A DNA stretch of 57,252 nt, from assembly GCA_005884765.1 (NCBI GenBank), contig VAZV01000174.1, positions 1 to 57,252 of the forward strand, read 5' to 3'. Below are positions 1 through 8,461 of this stretch, piece after piece (positions within the stretch are counted from its first letter, which is position 1; every line of letters starts with the position of its first letter). A program made the translations under genes and the position numbers. The DNA is from Alphaproteobacteria bacterium (lineage in GTDB: Bacteria > Pseudomonadota > Alphaproteobacteria > Rhizobiales > Xanthobacteraceae). A model generated the notes under the pieces. That model saw only the letters and a list, made by a program, of their open reading frames with translations, had not been told where the DNA came from and did no database searches.

Positions 1-159
1 ATCAATTTCCACATCCGCGACGAATTGTGGGACGCCGCCGCCATGCGTGTGCACATGGACCGCTATCATCCGGTCGGCCGCATGTTCGCCGACCGCTACT
101 GCCGGACCGACGACCGCGTGGTGTTCCCGCCGGCCCAGGGGGCGCTCTCTCGGGCATGA
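1..159 (+). CDS. Flavin reductase-like protein, C-terminal end only
   Basis: The reading frame is open from the left edge and stops with TGA at 157-159, so only the last 52 residues are visible. The segment contains HPVGRMFADRYCRTDDR, which resembles the C-terminal part of flavin reductase-like (FMN-binding split barrel) proteins, where a PVGR...Y.RT.D motif precedes the end. Such proteins reduce FMN with NAD(P)H for partner monooxygenases or act alone. The N-terminal flavin-binding part is outside the window, so the assignment rests on a short motif and could be wrong. Confidence 0.45.
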   Translation: MNFHIRDELWDAAAMRVHMDRYHPVGRMFADRYCRTDDRVVFPPAQGALSRA

Positions 160-257
160 CGGGCTTGGGGGTTGGGTGGCGTTGTGATTGGTCAATCGTG
201 GGCGTTGGCCGGGTTATCAATTTGGTTCGTGCCCCGTATCGGAAGCAATCGGCGATC

Positions 258-1451
258 ATGTGGGAATCTATTCTGACGGAGTGGGCGAGCCTGATCCTGC
301 GCTGGCTGCACGTGGTGGCTGCCATCGGATGGATCGGCAGCTCGTTCTATTTCATTCATCTTGATCTCAGCCTGAGACCCGGCAGCGAGCTGCCCGAGGG
401 CGTCCATGGCGAGGCCTGGCAAGTCCACGGCGGCGGCTTTTACCGGATCATGAAATATCTGGTGGCGCCCGCAAAACTGCCGGACGAGCTGACATGGTTC
501 AAATGGGAGGCCTATACGACCTGGTTGTCCGGGTTCGCCCTGATGGTCGTCGTCTATTATCTCGATGCAGAACTGTTCTTGGTCGACAAATCCATCCTCG
601 ACCTGACGCCCTTGCAGGCCGGACTGTTCAGCCTTGGCAGCCTCGCGCTGGCCTGGCTATTGTACGAAGCCGCCTGTCGATCGGGCCTGGCGCGACATGA
701 GCTAGCCTTCGCGCTCGGCGGCTACCTGTTTCTGGTCGCTCTGACTTTTGCCTTCACCCATGTCTTGAGCGGGCGCGGCGCTTTCAACCAGATCGGCGCG
801 ATCATCGGAACCATCATGGTCGCAAATGTGTTTGCCGTGATCATCCCGAACCAGAAGAAGATCGTCGCCGCCCTGCTTGCCGGCCGATCGCCCGACCCGC
901 AACTTGGGCTTACGAGCAAGCAACGCTCGGTACACAACAATTACCTCACCCTTCCGGTGATCGTGCTGATGATCAGCAATCACTATCCGCTGCTGTTTGC
1001 CACCCGTTATAATTGGCTGATCGTCGCGATCGTGCTCGCACTCGGTCCGATCATCCGGCATTTCTTCAATGCCAGGCACGCGGGAAAGAAATCACCGTGG
1101 TGGGTATGGGGTCTCGCCGGCGCCGGCATGGTCGCGATCGCCATGCTGTCGGCGGCGGGTCCCCGCGACATCAAGACCGGCTCGCTATCGGCTGCTCCAA
1201 CCTTTGCCGACATCGAGGAGATCATCCTATCCCGCTGCAGCATGTGTCATGCCGCCGAACCGGTGTGGACATCGATCGTGACCGCGCCAAAGGCCATTCT
1301 GCTCGACGATTCGGACCATATACGCCGCAATGCCCGGCTGATCGGCCGCAATGCGGCGTGGTCGAGCGCGATGCCGCCGGGAAATGTCACCGAGATGACC
1401 GGCGAAGAGCGAGCAAAGATCGCGGCCTGGCTCGCGATGCCAGCGAGATAA
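258..1451 (+). CDS. puuD: Urate hydroxylase PuuD, membrane-bound with C-terminal cytochrome c domain
   Basis: Oxidises urate to 5-hydroxyisourate in purine catabolism, probably passing electrons to the respiratory chain through its own haem. The protein has 397 residues. The N-terminal part is a multi-helix membrane domain of the DUF989/urate oxidase type, beginning with a helix around residues 10-33, and the C-terminal part is a small cytochrome c domain. The haem motif CSMCH is at about residues 327-331 and a likely axial Met lies in SSAMPPGN near residue 372. The frame is open further upstream, but the ATG at 258 is chosen because it puts the first helix at the N terminus; a distant GGAAG precedes it. 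No other purine catabolism genes are visible nearby. It converges with the hydrolase at 1474 with a 22-base gap. Confidence 0.85.
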   Translation: MWESILTEWASLILRWLHVVAAIGWIGSSFYFIHLDLSLRPGSELPEGVHGEAWQVHGGGFYRIMKYLVAPAKLPDELTWFKWEAYTTWLSGFALMVVVYYLDAELFLVDKSILDLTPLQAGLFSLGSLALAWLLYEAACRSGLARHELAFALGGYLFLVALTFAFTHVLSGRGAFNQIGAIIGTIMVANVFAVIIPNQKKIVAALLAGRSPDPQLGLTSKQRSVHNNYLTLPVIVLMISNHYPLLFATRYNWLIVAIVLALGPIIRHFFNARHAGKKSPWWVWGLAGAGMVAIAMLSAAGPRDIKTGSLSAAPTFADIEEIILSRCSMCHAAEPVWTSIVTAPKAILLDDSDHIRRNARLIGRNAAWSSAMPPGNVTEMTGEERAKIAAWLAMPAR

Positions 1452-1473
1452 TGGCGCGGAACGCCGCGGCGCC

Positions 1474-2232
1474 CTAAGCAGAAGCAGGCCGGTGCGCGCG
1501 GAGGAAAGATCGTATCTGGCGCACCGCCAGCGGAATCCGCTCCTTCGGCTCTTTCCAAGGGAACATGCTCACTTCGGACTTGGGCGCGAGCATCGCAGCC
1601 TCCATGGCGACGGCATAGGGATGGGCCGGGATGTCATCCGGCAGGATCAAGACCGGCCGCTTGCAATCGCGCACGAAATCGCGCGTCACAGTGAATACGA
1701 AGTCAGGGTTGGTGCGGTACATCCTGGTCAGGAATTTATCGACCATTTCCATGGTGATGTCGGGCCGGCGTTTGACCAGTTCCGGGCCCCAGCCTTTCAT
1801 ATTGTTATCATAGAAGAGGTCGCGCATCTCCGGACGCGACCCGCTGGGCTGGGTCAGCACGGCCGCGACGATACGATCAGGCGCGCGCTTCAAAAGATTC
1901 CAGATCAAAGGGCCGCCAATGCAGAAGCCCAACACCATGAACTTGTCGATGCCGAGGTGATCCATGAGACCGAGGTGGTCATCGGTGTAGGCGTCCCAGG
2001 GACGGTCGATCTCGAGCGGGCCGCTAGACTGGCCGGCATTGGCGTTGCGCAGGTCCGACGCGATGCAGCGGTACTCGTCCTTGAACTCCTCCATCGCGTT
2101 GAAGGGCGGATAGCTGCCGGTGATGCCTGAGATCGTCGAGTTCAATCCGCCGCCGGCGATGAGCAACAACGGAAAGCCGGTACCGGCTTCCTCAAAGTGG
2201 ATGCGAACCGCGCCCTTTTCGAAAACACCCAT
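1474..2232 (-). CDS. Alpha/beta hydrolase with a cysteine at the nucleophile elbow
   Basis: A 252-residue alpha/beta hydrolase of unknown substrate. The oxyanion-side loop LLLIAGGGLNS lies near residues 22-32, and the nucleophile elbow reads GFCIGG, so Cys replaces the usual Ser, as in dienelactone hydrolases and PHA synthases. A motif of the type LPDDIPAHP near residue 200 would follow the acid strand. The ATG is preceded by a strong ribosome-binding site (GAGGAGG, about 5 bases away). It lies downstream of the flavin monooxygenase at 2370 on the same strand, separated by a palindromic repeat, so cotranscription is possible. A lactone or ester produced by that monooxygenase would be a reasonable substrate, but this is inference. 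Confidence 0.7.
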   Translation of the reverse strand: MGVFEKGAVRIHFEEAGTGFPLLLIAGGGLNSTISGITGSYPPFNAMEEFKDEYRCIASDLRNANAGQSSGPLEIDRPWDAYTDDHLGLMDHLGIDKFMVLGFCIGGPLIWNLLKRAPDRIVAAVLTQPSGSRPEMRDLFYDNNMKGWGPELVKRRPDITMEMVDKFLTRMYRTNPDFVFTVTRDFVRDCKRPVLILPDDIPAHPYAVAMEAAMLAPKSEVSMFPWKEPKERIPLAVRQIRSFLRAHRPASA

Positions 2233-2270
2233 GGTTCCTCCTCGCTAAAGCCTGCCCCGCAAACGCGCTA

Positions 2271-2370
2271 GAGCGGGATGACTTTTCTTCGAGTCATCCT
2301 CCCGCTCTATCCTTTTGTGTGAGCATGATCTTTTTCGGAAAACCGGTACCCACTTTTCCGGATCATGCTC
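2271..2370. repeat. Intergenic double palindromic repeat (family F)
   Basis: Two adjacent inverted repeats. The first (2271-2307) pairs GAGCGGGATGACT with AGTCATCCTCCCGCTC. The second (2321-2370) pairs GAGCATGATC with GATCATGCTC, with inner arms CGGAAAA and TTTTCCG around CCGGTACCCAC. This arrangement is common between genes of Bradyrhizobium-type genomes. It ends on the stop codon of the monooxygenase gene and may form hairpins in the transcript. The CCGGTACCCAC core recurs near 13735. Confidence 0.85.
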
Positions 2371-4037
2371 TAGGACGATGCGGCAAGCTTTTGCGGTCGC
2401 GCTGCGGAGGTCATCGCAAAGCCCTCATAGCCCTTCGCCGCGACGTCGTTGCAGATTTGCCGGTAAGCCCCGACGCCGCCGATATAGGGCATGAAGATCC
2501 GCGGCTTGCCCGGGATGTTGGCGCCCATGTACCAGGAATTAGCCTGTGGGTAGAGCGTGGTGTAGGCGACCTCGTTGACGTGGGCCACCCATTTGTCCTC
2601 GGCATCCTTTGTTGCTTCCATGGCCTCGAAGCCGCGATCGCGCATAAAGGAAATGCAATCGGTGATCCAGTCGACATGCTGCTCGATCGACACGATCATG
2701 TTGGACAGCACCGACGGGCTGCCGGGACCGGTGATGACGAAGAGATTGGGGAAGCCTACACTCATCAAACCGAGATAGGTTTTGGGACCCTCGGCCCATT
2801 TCTGGTTCAGCGTTTGCCCCTGGCGGCCGCTGATGTCGATCTTGGCGACCGATCCGGTCATCGCGTCGAAGCCGGTCGCCAGCACCAACGCATCGACTTC
2901 GTAGTCCTTGCCGCCGGCGCGCACCGCGTTCGGCACAATCTCCTCGATCGGATTGGACCTGATGTCGACCAAGGTCACGTTCGCCCGATTGAAGGTCGCA
3001 AAATAATCGCTGTCGACGCAAATGCGCTTTGAGCCGATCGGATGGTTATTGGGCTGCAACAATTTCGCAGTCTGCGGGTCCGAGACGATCTCGGCGATCT
3101 TTTCGCGGACGAAATTGGCGGCGGTGTCGTTGGCGGCCTTGTCAAGCACGAGGTTGTTGTAGACCGACATGAAAGTGAGCCCGCCGCGCTGCCAGCGCTG
3201 CTCATACCTGGCGCGGCGCTCGTTGTCGCCGTCATCGAGCGCGCCGCGATCGGGCAGATCGGTATAGATGCCGTTCCTCGCCTCTTCGCGCGCAAAACGC
3301 CGGATCTCCGGATAATTCGTCCGAAACCTCTCGCGTTCTTCCGCGGTCAGCTTCGCATTGCGGGCGGGAATGGAAAAATTCGCGGTGCGCTGAAACACCG
3401 TGAGATGGCTGGCCTGCTCGGCAATCACAGGCACCGATTGAATCCCGGATGAGCCGGTACCGATCACGCCGACGCGCAAGCCGGTAAACTCCACCGGGTC
3501 ATGCGGCCAATGGCCGGTGTGATAAACCTTGCCCTTGAAGCGATCGAGCCCCTTGATATCGGGCATCCGCGCGTTGGAAAGGCAGCCGGTGGCCAGCACC
3601 ACAAATCTCGCCGTCGCGGTCTTGCCGTCGGATGTCGCCACCTGCCAGATATTAGCGGCTTCATCGAAGACAGCCCTGTCGACGCGGGTATTGAATTGAA
3701 TGTCGGGGCGCAGGTTGAAACGGTCGGCGACGTGGTTGGCGTATTTGAGGATTTCCGGCTGCGGCGCGTAGCGCTCGCTCCAGTCCCAGTCCTGCTGCAA
3801 CTCGTCAGAGAACGAATAGGAATACTGCATGCTTTCGACGTCGCAGCGGGCGCCGGGATAGCGGTTCCAGTACCAGGTACCCCCGACGCCACTGCCCTGC
3901 TCATAGACCCGCGCCGATAATCCGAGCCCGCGCAAACGGTGCAGCATGTACATGCCGGCAAAGCCCGCGCCGACCACGACCACGTCGTAGGCCTCGGCGG
4001 GCTGCCCTTTGCCGGATATCGATTGCAGGGCGGACAT
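2370..4037 (-). CDS. Flavin-containing (Baeyer-Villiger type) monooxygenase
   Basis: Probable FAD- and NADPH-dependent monooxygenase inserting oxygen into cyclic or linear ketones (cyclohexanone monooxygenase family). The 555-residue protein has an N-terminal FAD Rossmann motif VVGAGFAGMY, the Baeyer-Villiger fingerprint FKGKVYHTGHWP (FxGxxxHxxxWP) and a second dinucleotide motif VIGTGSSG for NADPH. Length and order match the family. The ATG at 4037 is chosen over an upstream in-frame start at 4079 because AGGGAG lies about 8 bases before it. It is divergent from the nitronate monooxygenase-like gene at 4284, with about 250 bases between them. The substrate cannot be told from sequence. Confidence 0.85.
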   Translation of the reverse strand: MSALQSISGKGQPAEAYDVVVVGAGFAGMYMLHRLRGLGLSARVYEQGSGVGGTWYWNRYPGARCDVESMQYSYSFSDELQQDWDWSERYAPQPEILKYANHVADRFNLRPDIQFNTRVDRAVFDEAANIWQVATSDGKTATARFVVLATGCLSNARMPDIKGLDRFKGKVYHTGHWPHDPVEFTGLRVGVIGTGSSGIQSVPVIAEQASHLTVFQRTANFSIPARNAKLTAEERERFRTNYPEIRRFAREEARNGIYTDLPDRGALDDGDNERRARYEQRWQRGGLTFMSVYNNLVLDKAANDTAANFVREKIAEIVSDPQTAKLLQPNNHPIGSKRICVDSDYFATFNRANVTLVDIRSNPIEEIVPNAVRAGGKDYEVDALVLATGFDAMTGSVAKIDISGRQGQTLNQKWAEGPKTYLGLMSVGFPNLFVITGPGSPSVLSNMIVSIEQHVDWITDCISFMRDRGFEAMEATKDAEDKWVAHVNEVAYTTLYPQANSWYMGANIPGKPRIFMPYIGGVGAYRQICNDVAAKGYEGFAMTSAARPQKLAASS

Positions 4038-4220
4038 GGATCGGCGCTCCCTCGAATGGCTTTGTTTGCAGGTAAGCATTCCACCTCGGCCTGCGAAAGC
4101 GCAAGAGCCAAAACAGCCTATCCGAATTGCATATTTTGTCAGACGGAATGCGTCGATGCGACAGCGTCTGCACGCAAGATTTTGCGGGCGAAACTAACTT
4201 GGCTCCCGGACCCGTGATGG

Positions 4221-4238
4221 GCTAGCGTCGCCGCTAGC
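4221..4238. promoter_or_regulatory. Inverted repeat between the divergent monooxygenase genes
   Basis: A perfect 7-base inverted repeat, GCTAGCG and CGCTAGC separated by 4 bases, lies about 45 bases upstream of the gene at 4284, in the divergent region between two oxygenase genes. Its size fits an operator for a dimeric repressor. No regulator gene is adjacent, so this is a candidate only. Confidence 0.3.
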
Positions 4239-4283
4239 CTGGCCGCATCAAACAACAAGCCGCCGCGGGGAGGAAGCAGCGCC

Positions 4284-5417
4284 ATGAATTCACCGATCTG
4301 CGACATGCTGGGAATTGAATTCCCGTTGCTGGCTTTCAGCCATTGCCGCGACGTGGTGGCGGCTGTCAGCCGCGCCGGCGGTTTTGGCGTATTAGGGGCC
4401 ACCACGCACTCGCCGGAATCGATCGAGCAGGAACTGAAATGGATCGACGATCACGTCGACGGCAAGCCTTACGGGCTCGACGTGCTGATCCCGGAAAATA
4501 TCTCCACGGCGGGCGAAAAGGACGTCACCTGGAAAAGCCTGGCGGCGCGCATCTCGAAGGAGCATCGCGATTTCACCCGCAATCTCCTCAACAAATACGG
4601 CATCGACCTGACGACGACGGAGGTCGACGACAACCAGCCGCAGCCGTTCGACGCCAAGCGTGCGCTGGAAGTGCTCGAAGCATCGTTCCGCCATCCGATC
4701 CGGCTGATCGCGAATGCCCTCGGCGTACCGCCGAAGGCGATGATCGAGATGGGCAAGGCGCACAGCGTGCCCGTCGCGGCACTGGTCGGCGCCAAGGAGC
4801 ATGCGCTCCGTCAAGTGGCGGCCGGCGTCGACATTCTGGTGGTGCAGGGCACCGAGGCCGGCGGCCATTGCGGCGACGTCTCGACCATGGTGCTGGTGCC
4901 CGAGGTGATCAAGGCGATCAAAAAGATCCGCGACGTGCCGGTGTTAGCGGCGGGCGGCATCATGACCGGGCGGCAGATGGCGGCGTGCATGGCGATGGGC
5001 GCCGCGGGGGTGTGGACCGGCTCGGTGTGGCTGGCGACCGTGGAATCCGAGACATCAGAAATTTTCCGCGAGAAGATGATCGCGGCCTCCTCGCGCGATG
5101 CGATCCGCTCCAAGGGCCGCACCGGAAAGCCGGCGCGGCAGTTGCGCTCGGTCTGGACCGACGCCTGGGACCGCGGGCCCGACTGCCCCGGCGCGCTGCC
5201 GATGCCCTTGCAGAGCATCATCAGCCGCGACGCGTTCAATTCCATCGACCGCGCGGCCGCCGCCGGCAACGCGAAGGCGCGCGACCTCGTGAGTTATTTC
5301 GTCGGACAGGGCGTGGGATTGATCGACAGCGTCAAATCGGCGGGCGCCGTGGTGCAGGAGTTCAAGGAAGATTTTGTCGAAGCGGTCGAACACATGAACG
5401 CGCTGGTGGCGGAATAA
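4284..5417 (+). CDS. Nitronate monooxygenase / 2-nitropropane dioxygenase family protein
   Basis: An FMN-dependent TIM-barrel protein of 377 residues. Visible features are the N-terminal segment FPLLAFSHCRDVVAAVSRAGG, typical of the family, the phosphate-binding region VQGTEAGGHCGD near residue 190 and AAGGIMTGRQMAACMAMGAAGV near residue 220, which holds the FMN phosphate. Members oxidise nitronates or act as enoyl reductase-like enzymes; actinobacterial and alphaproteobacterial relatives often sit with acyl-CoA genes, as here with the thiolase-like gene at 5591. The start is supported by GGGGAGGAAG about 9 bases before ATG. The precise reaction is uncertain. Confidence 0.75.
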   Translation: MNSPICDMLGIEFPLLAFSHCRDVVAAVSRAGGFGVLGATTHSPESIEQELKWIDDHVDGKPYGLDVLIPENISTAGEKDVTWKSLAARISKEHRDFTRNLLNKYGIDLTTTEVDDNQPQPFDAKRALEVLEASFRHPIRLIANALGVPPKAMIEMGKAHSVPVAALVGAKEHALRQVAAGVDILVVQGTEAGGHCGDVSTMVLVPEVIKAIKKIRDVPVLAAGGIMTGRQMAACMAMGAAGVWTGSVWLATVESETSEIFREKMIAASSRDAIRSKGRTGKPARQLRSVWTDAWDRGPDCPGALPMPLQSIISRDAFNSIDRAAAAGNAKARDLVSYFVGQGVGLIDSVKSAGAVVQEFKEDFVEAVEHMNALVAE

Positions 5418-5427
5418 AACCAACCGC

Positions 5428-5548
5428 CGTCATTGCGAGGAGCCACCGGGTCTCGCCTTCGGCGAGCCCGATGACAGGCTCCGCGACGAAGCAATCCATT
5501 CTTTCTTTCCGCAGCGAGATGGTTTGCTTCGCGTCGCTCGCATGACGG
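5428..5548. repeat. Intergenic palindromic repeat (family A: GTCATTGCGAG...)
   Basis: Begins CGTCATTGCGAGGAGC and ends with CGCTCGCATGACGG. It contains GAAGCAATCCA and an opposing TTTGCTTCGCG. Four further copies of the family occur in this window (17547, 20994, 43236, 48015). It lies between two genes on the same strand and can form a long imperfect hairpin. Confidence 0.85.
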
Positions 5549-5590
5549 AGTAACATTGCGGCACTGTTCGGAAAACTCAAACAGGAAGAA

Positions 5591-7105
5591 ATGTCGAAAT
5601 CCCCTCACCGCGAACACCGCATCCCCGTCATCGTCGGCGTCGGCGAGATCGTCGACCGGCCCAAGGAAATCACCGCAGGCCTCGAGCCGCTTACGCTGTT
5701 GGAGGCAGCGCTCAAATGTGCGGAGCAAGACTCCGGGGCCAAATTGCTCGGCGAGATCGGCTCGCTCGACGTCGTCAATTTCCTGAGCTGGCGCTATCGC
5801 GATCCCGAGCAGCAGCTCGCACGGCGCCTCGGCATCAAGCCGGCCCACCTCTATTACGGCCCGGTCGGCGGCGAAAGCCCGATCCGCTATCTGCATGAGG
5901 CGGCCCAGCGCATCGCGCGCGGCGAATGCACCGTGGCCGCGGTCTGCGGCGCGGAGGCGCAATCGACCGCGACCAAGGCCGAGCGCGCCGGCGTCACGCC
6001 GCCATGGACGCCGTTCGCGCATGACGCGGAGGAGCCGAAGCGCGGTGCCGCGTTCCAGAAGCCGCTTGCCGTGAAACTCGGCGTGTTCAGGCCGGTGACC
6101 GTCTATCCGTTTTACGAAGCGGCAACCTCGGCGCAGTGGGGCCAGACCCCGCGCGAGGCGCTGGCGGAATCAGGACAACTCTGGTCGACCTATTCGACCG
6201 TGGCCGCGGAAAATCCCAACGCGTGGCTGAAACGGCGCTTCACGTCCGATGAGATCACGACGCCCTCGCCGGACAACCGCCTGATCGCCTGGCCCTACAC
6301 CAAACTGATGGTGGCCAATCCGACCGTGAACACGGGCGGCGCGATCCTGATGACGAGCCTCGCCAAGGCGCGCGCCGCCGGGATCGCGGAGGAGCAATTG
6401 ATCTACCCGCTCGGCGGCGCGTCGGCGGAAGAGCCGCGCGACTATCTGCTGCGCGATCAGTTTTATGAGAGCCATCCACAGAATGCCGTGCTCAACGCGG
6501 TGATGGATCTGGTTGGCGGTGACGGCCAAAAGTTCGATGCGATCGAGCTCTACAGCTGCTTTCCCTGCGTGCCCAAGATGGCGCGCCGCACGCTCGGGCT
6601 CGGGCCCGACGTCACGCCGACGGTGACCGGAGGGCTCACCTTCTTCGGCGCGCCGCTCAACACGTATATGACGCACGCCGCCTGCGCGATGGTGCGCAAG
6701 CTGCGGGCCGGCGCCAAGCTCGGCCTGCTCTATGGCCAGGGCGGCTTTGTCACCAAGCATCATGCGCTGGTGCTGTCGCGGCAGGCATCTCAAGCGCCGC
6801 TGGCGCAGGATACCAGCGTGCAGGCGGAGGCCGACCGCAACAAGCGCGCGGTGCCCGACTTCGTCACGCAAGCGAGCGGCAAAGGCGCGGTCGAGAGTTT
6901 TACGGTGATCTATGGCCGCAGCGGCGACGTCGAGCATGGCGTGGTAATGCTGCGGACCAAGGAAAACACCCGCACGCTGGCGCGCGTGCCACCGCGTGAT
7001 GATGCGACGCTGGCGCATCTATTCAACATGGACCGCACGCCCGTGGGATCGTCGGGTGATATCGTCACGGCTGACGACGGCGTCCTGGAGTGGCGGGCGC
7101 GTTAG
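5591..7105 (+). CDS. Thiolase-like (acetyl-CoA acetyltransferase family) protein without catalytic cysteines
   Basis: A 504-residue member of the thiolase fold, resembling the SCP2-thiolase-like / TLP1 group, which carries an extra C-terminal domain of about 100 residues. The segment where thiolases have the nucleophilic Cys reads VGGESPIRYLHEA, and the C-terminal loop that normally has the second Cys reads YGQGGFVTKHH, so both cysteines appear to be missing. A His in NTYMTHAACA is kept. It is therefore more likely a CoA-ester binding or lipid-handling protein than an ordinary thiolase. AGGAAG sits just before the ATG. It probably forms a unit with the gene at 4284, although a palindromic repeat intervenes. 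Confidence 0.75.
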   Translation: MSKSPHREHRIPVIVGVGEIVDRPKEITAGLEPLTLLEAALKCAEQDSGAKLLGEIGSLDVVNFLSWRYRDPEQQLARRLGIKPAHLYYGPVGGESPIRYLHEAAQRIARGECTVAAVCGAEAQSTATKAERAGVTPPWTPFAHDAEEPKRGAAFQKPLAVKLGVFRPVTVYPFYEAATSAQWGQTPREALAESGQLWSTYSTVAAENPNAWLKRRFTSDEITTPSPDNRLIAWPYTKLMVANPTVNTGGAILMTSLAKARAAGIAEEQLIYPLGGASAEEPRDYLLRDQFYESHPQNAVLNAVMDLVGGDGQKFDAIELYSCFPCVPKMARRTLGLGPDVTPTVTGGLTFFGAPLNTYMTHAACAMVRKLRAGAKLGLLYGQGGFVTKHHALVLSRQASQAPLAQDTSVQAEADRNKRAVPDFVTQASGKGAVESFTVIYGRSGDVEHGVVMLRTKENTRTLARVPPRDDATLAHLFNMDRTPVGSSGDIVTADDGVLEWRAR

Positions 7106-7107
7106 TC

Positions 7108-7207
7108 CGTCATACCCGCGAAAGCGGGTATCCAGTAATCCCAGCCGCTTGAGATTGAACGGGTCCACCGCTGCGTACTGGATCGTCCGGTCAAGCCGGA
7201 CGATGAC
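7108..7207. repeat. Intergenic palindromic repeat (family B)
   Basis: Starts GTCATACCCGCGAAAGCGGG and ends GTCCGGTCAAGCCGGACGATGAC, containing two local hairpins (CCCGC/GCGGG and GTCCGG/CCGGAC). A second copy lies at 28647. It sits at the junction of convergent genes, where it could act as a bidirectional transcript end. Confidence 0.8.
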
Positions 7208-7267
7208 AGCATAAGCCGTGGCGTTCTTCTCGTCGCTGTTTGCGCGGGCGAGTTGAAGGAAGCCGCC

Positions 7268-8461
7268 CTATCCCTTCACGTCAGGCCGCTCCGACACCTT
7301 TGCGGGCTTGCCCTTGGTGCCGGCGACGCGGACCTGATCGCCGTCGGCGAGGCCGTCCGGAGGTGCTACGATGATGCGGTCCTCCGGCGACAGGCCCGAA
7401 CCGAGCTCGATCTCGCGGCCAAGATCGCGCGCGATCGTTACCGTCTTGAAAAGCACCCTGTCGTCCGAGCCCACGGTCGCAACGCGCAGGCCGCTCTGAT
7501 TGAAAATCAGCGCGCTCGCCGGAATATGCAGCGGCACGGTATCGCGCTGTAGGCTCAGGCGCACATTCGCATAACCGCCCGGCATCAGTTCGCCGCTGGA
7601 ATTGTCGAGCCCGAGCTGCATCCGCGTGGTGCCGGAATTGACGTCGACGGATTGCGAGGAGGCTTCCACCGTCGCCGCGAACGTCCGGCCTGGATATTCC
7701 GGCATGGTGATCACGGCCTTGGCGCCGATCCTGATCGCGGGCACGTAGGTCTGCGGAATGTTGACGTAAACGCGCAGCTTGCTGATGTCGGATATTACGA
7801 ACATCGCAGGCCCGGCGCCACCGCCCGCATTGATCAGCGCGCCGACGTCGGTGTCGCGCGCGGTGACCACGCCGTCGAACGGCACGGTGATCTTCTTGAA
7901 GCCGGCCAGCGCCTCCAGCCGCTCGACATTGGCCTGGCCGGAATTCACCGCAGCCTTCTTGTTGGAGAGATCGGCGGTGCGCTCGTCGATTTCCTGCATC
8001 GACACGAAATTCGAAGCGAGCAGCGATTTCCGCCGCGTCAGCGTCGCTTCCGACAGCTTCGCGCTGGCCTCCTGGCTTGCGAGATCGGCTCGCGCCTGCA
8101 AGAGCTGCTGATCCAGATCCGGCGCTTCGATTTCGGCGATCACCTGCCCGGCCTTGACCCGCGCCCCGATATCGGCGCTCCAGCTTTTCAAGTAGCCGCT
8201 GACCCGCGCGAAGATCGGCGCGCGATAATACGCTTCCAGCCTGCCCGGCAGGTCGAGCGTAGCGTTGAGCGCCCTCGCGTCGGGCAAAGCCACGGCCACC
8301 GTCGGAACGGCCTGATCGTCGGTCCATTCACGGAGCTTCGCGCTGGCTTCCTCGCGCGATCGAATGCCGGTGACGACGACCACGATCAGGGCGCCACATG
8401 CCAGCACCCCGAAAATGCCCAATCTCCGGCGTGAGACCGGCGGGCGCTGTTCAGTGGGCAT
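7268..8461 (-). CDS. RND efflux pump, periplasmic membrane fusion (adaptor) subunit
   Basis: Links the inner-membrane RND pump to an outer-membrane channel. The 397 residues show one N-terminal membrane anchor (about 14-32), a lipoyl-type half motif VSGYLKSWSADIGARVKAGQ, an alpha-helical hairpin rich in Ala, Gln and Ser (about 115-185), the second lipoyl half ITVPFDGVVTARDTDVGALI, and beta-barrel and membrane-proximal domains ending near GLADGDQVRV. No lipobox cysteine is visible. The start codon overlaps the end of the pump gene by 11 bases, so translation is coupled. No outer-membrane TolC-like gene lies in the window. Confidence 0.88.
   Translation of the reverse strand: MPTEQRPPVSRRRLGIFGVLACGALIVVVVTGIRSREEASAKLREWTDDQAVPTVAVALPDARALNATLDLPGRLEAYYRAPIFARVSGYLKSWSADIGARVKAGQVIAEIEAPDLDQQLLQARADLASQEASAKLSEATLTRRKSLLASNFVSMQEIDERTADLSNKKAAVNSGQANVERLEALAGFKKITVPFDGVVTARDTDVGALINAGGGAGPAMFVISDISKLRVYVNIPQTYVPAIRIGAKAVITMPEYPGRTFAATVEASSQSVDVNSGTTRMQLGLDNSSGELMPGGYANVRLSLQRDTVPLHIPASALIFNQSGLRVATVGSDDRVLFKTVTIARDLGREIELGSGLSPEDRIIVAPPDGLADGDQVRVAGTKGKPAKVSERPDVKG

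Noticed and set aside
27..257. N-terminal extension of PuuD
   Set aside because: It overlaps the coding end of the preceding gene in a different frame and is Arg/Pro-rich; the membrane domain starts just after the ATG at 258.
4343..5545. Open frame of 400 codons overlapping the nitronate monooxygenase-like gene in another frame
   Set aside because: Very Arg-rich with no motif; the other frame on the same strand has the family signatures and a good ribosome-binding site.
5428..5548. CRISPR-like or transposon origin for the recurring intergenic repeats
   Set aside because: The copies are scattered singly between genes, are palindromic, have no spacers and no linked transposase; they fit chromosomal intergenic palindromes of this bacterial group.
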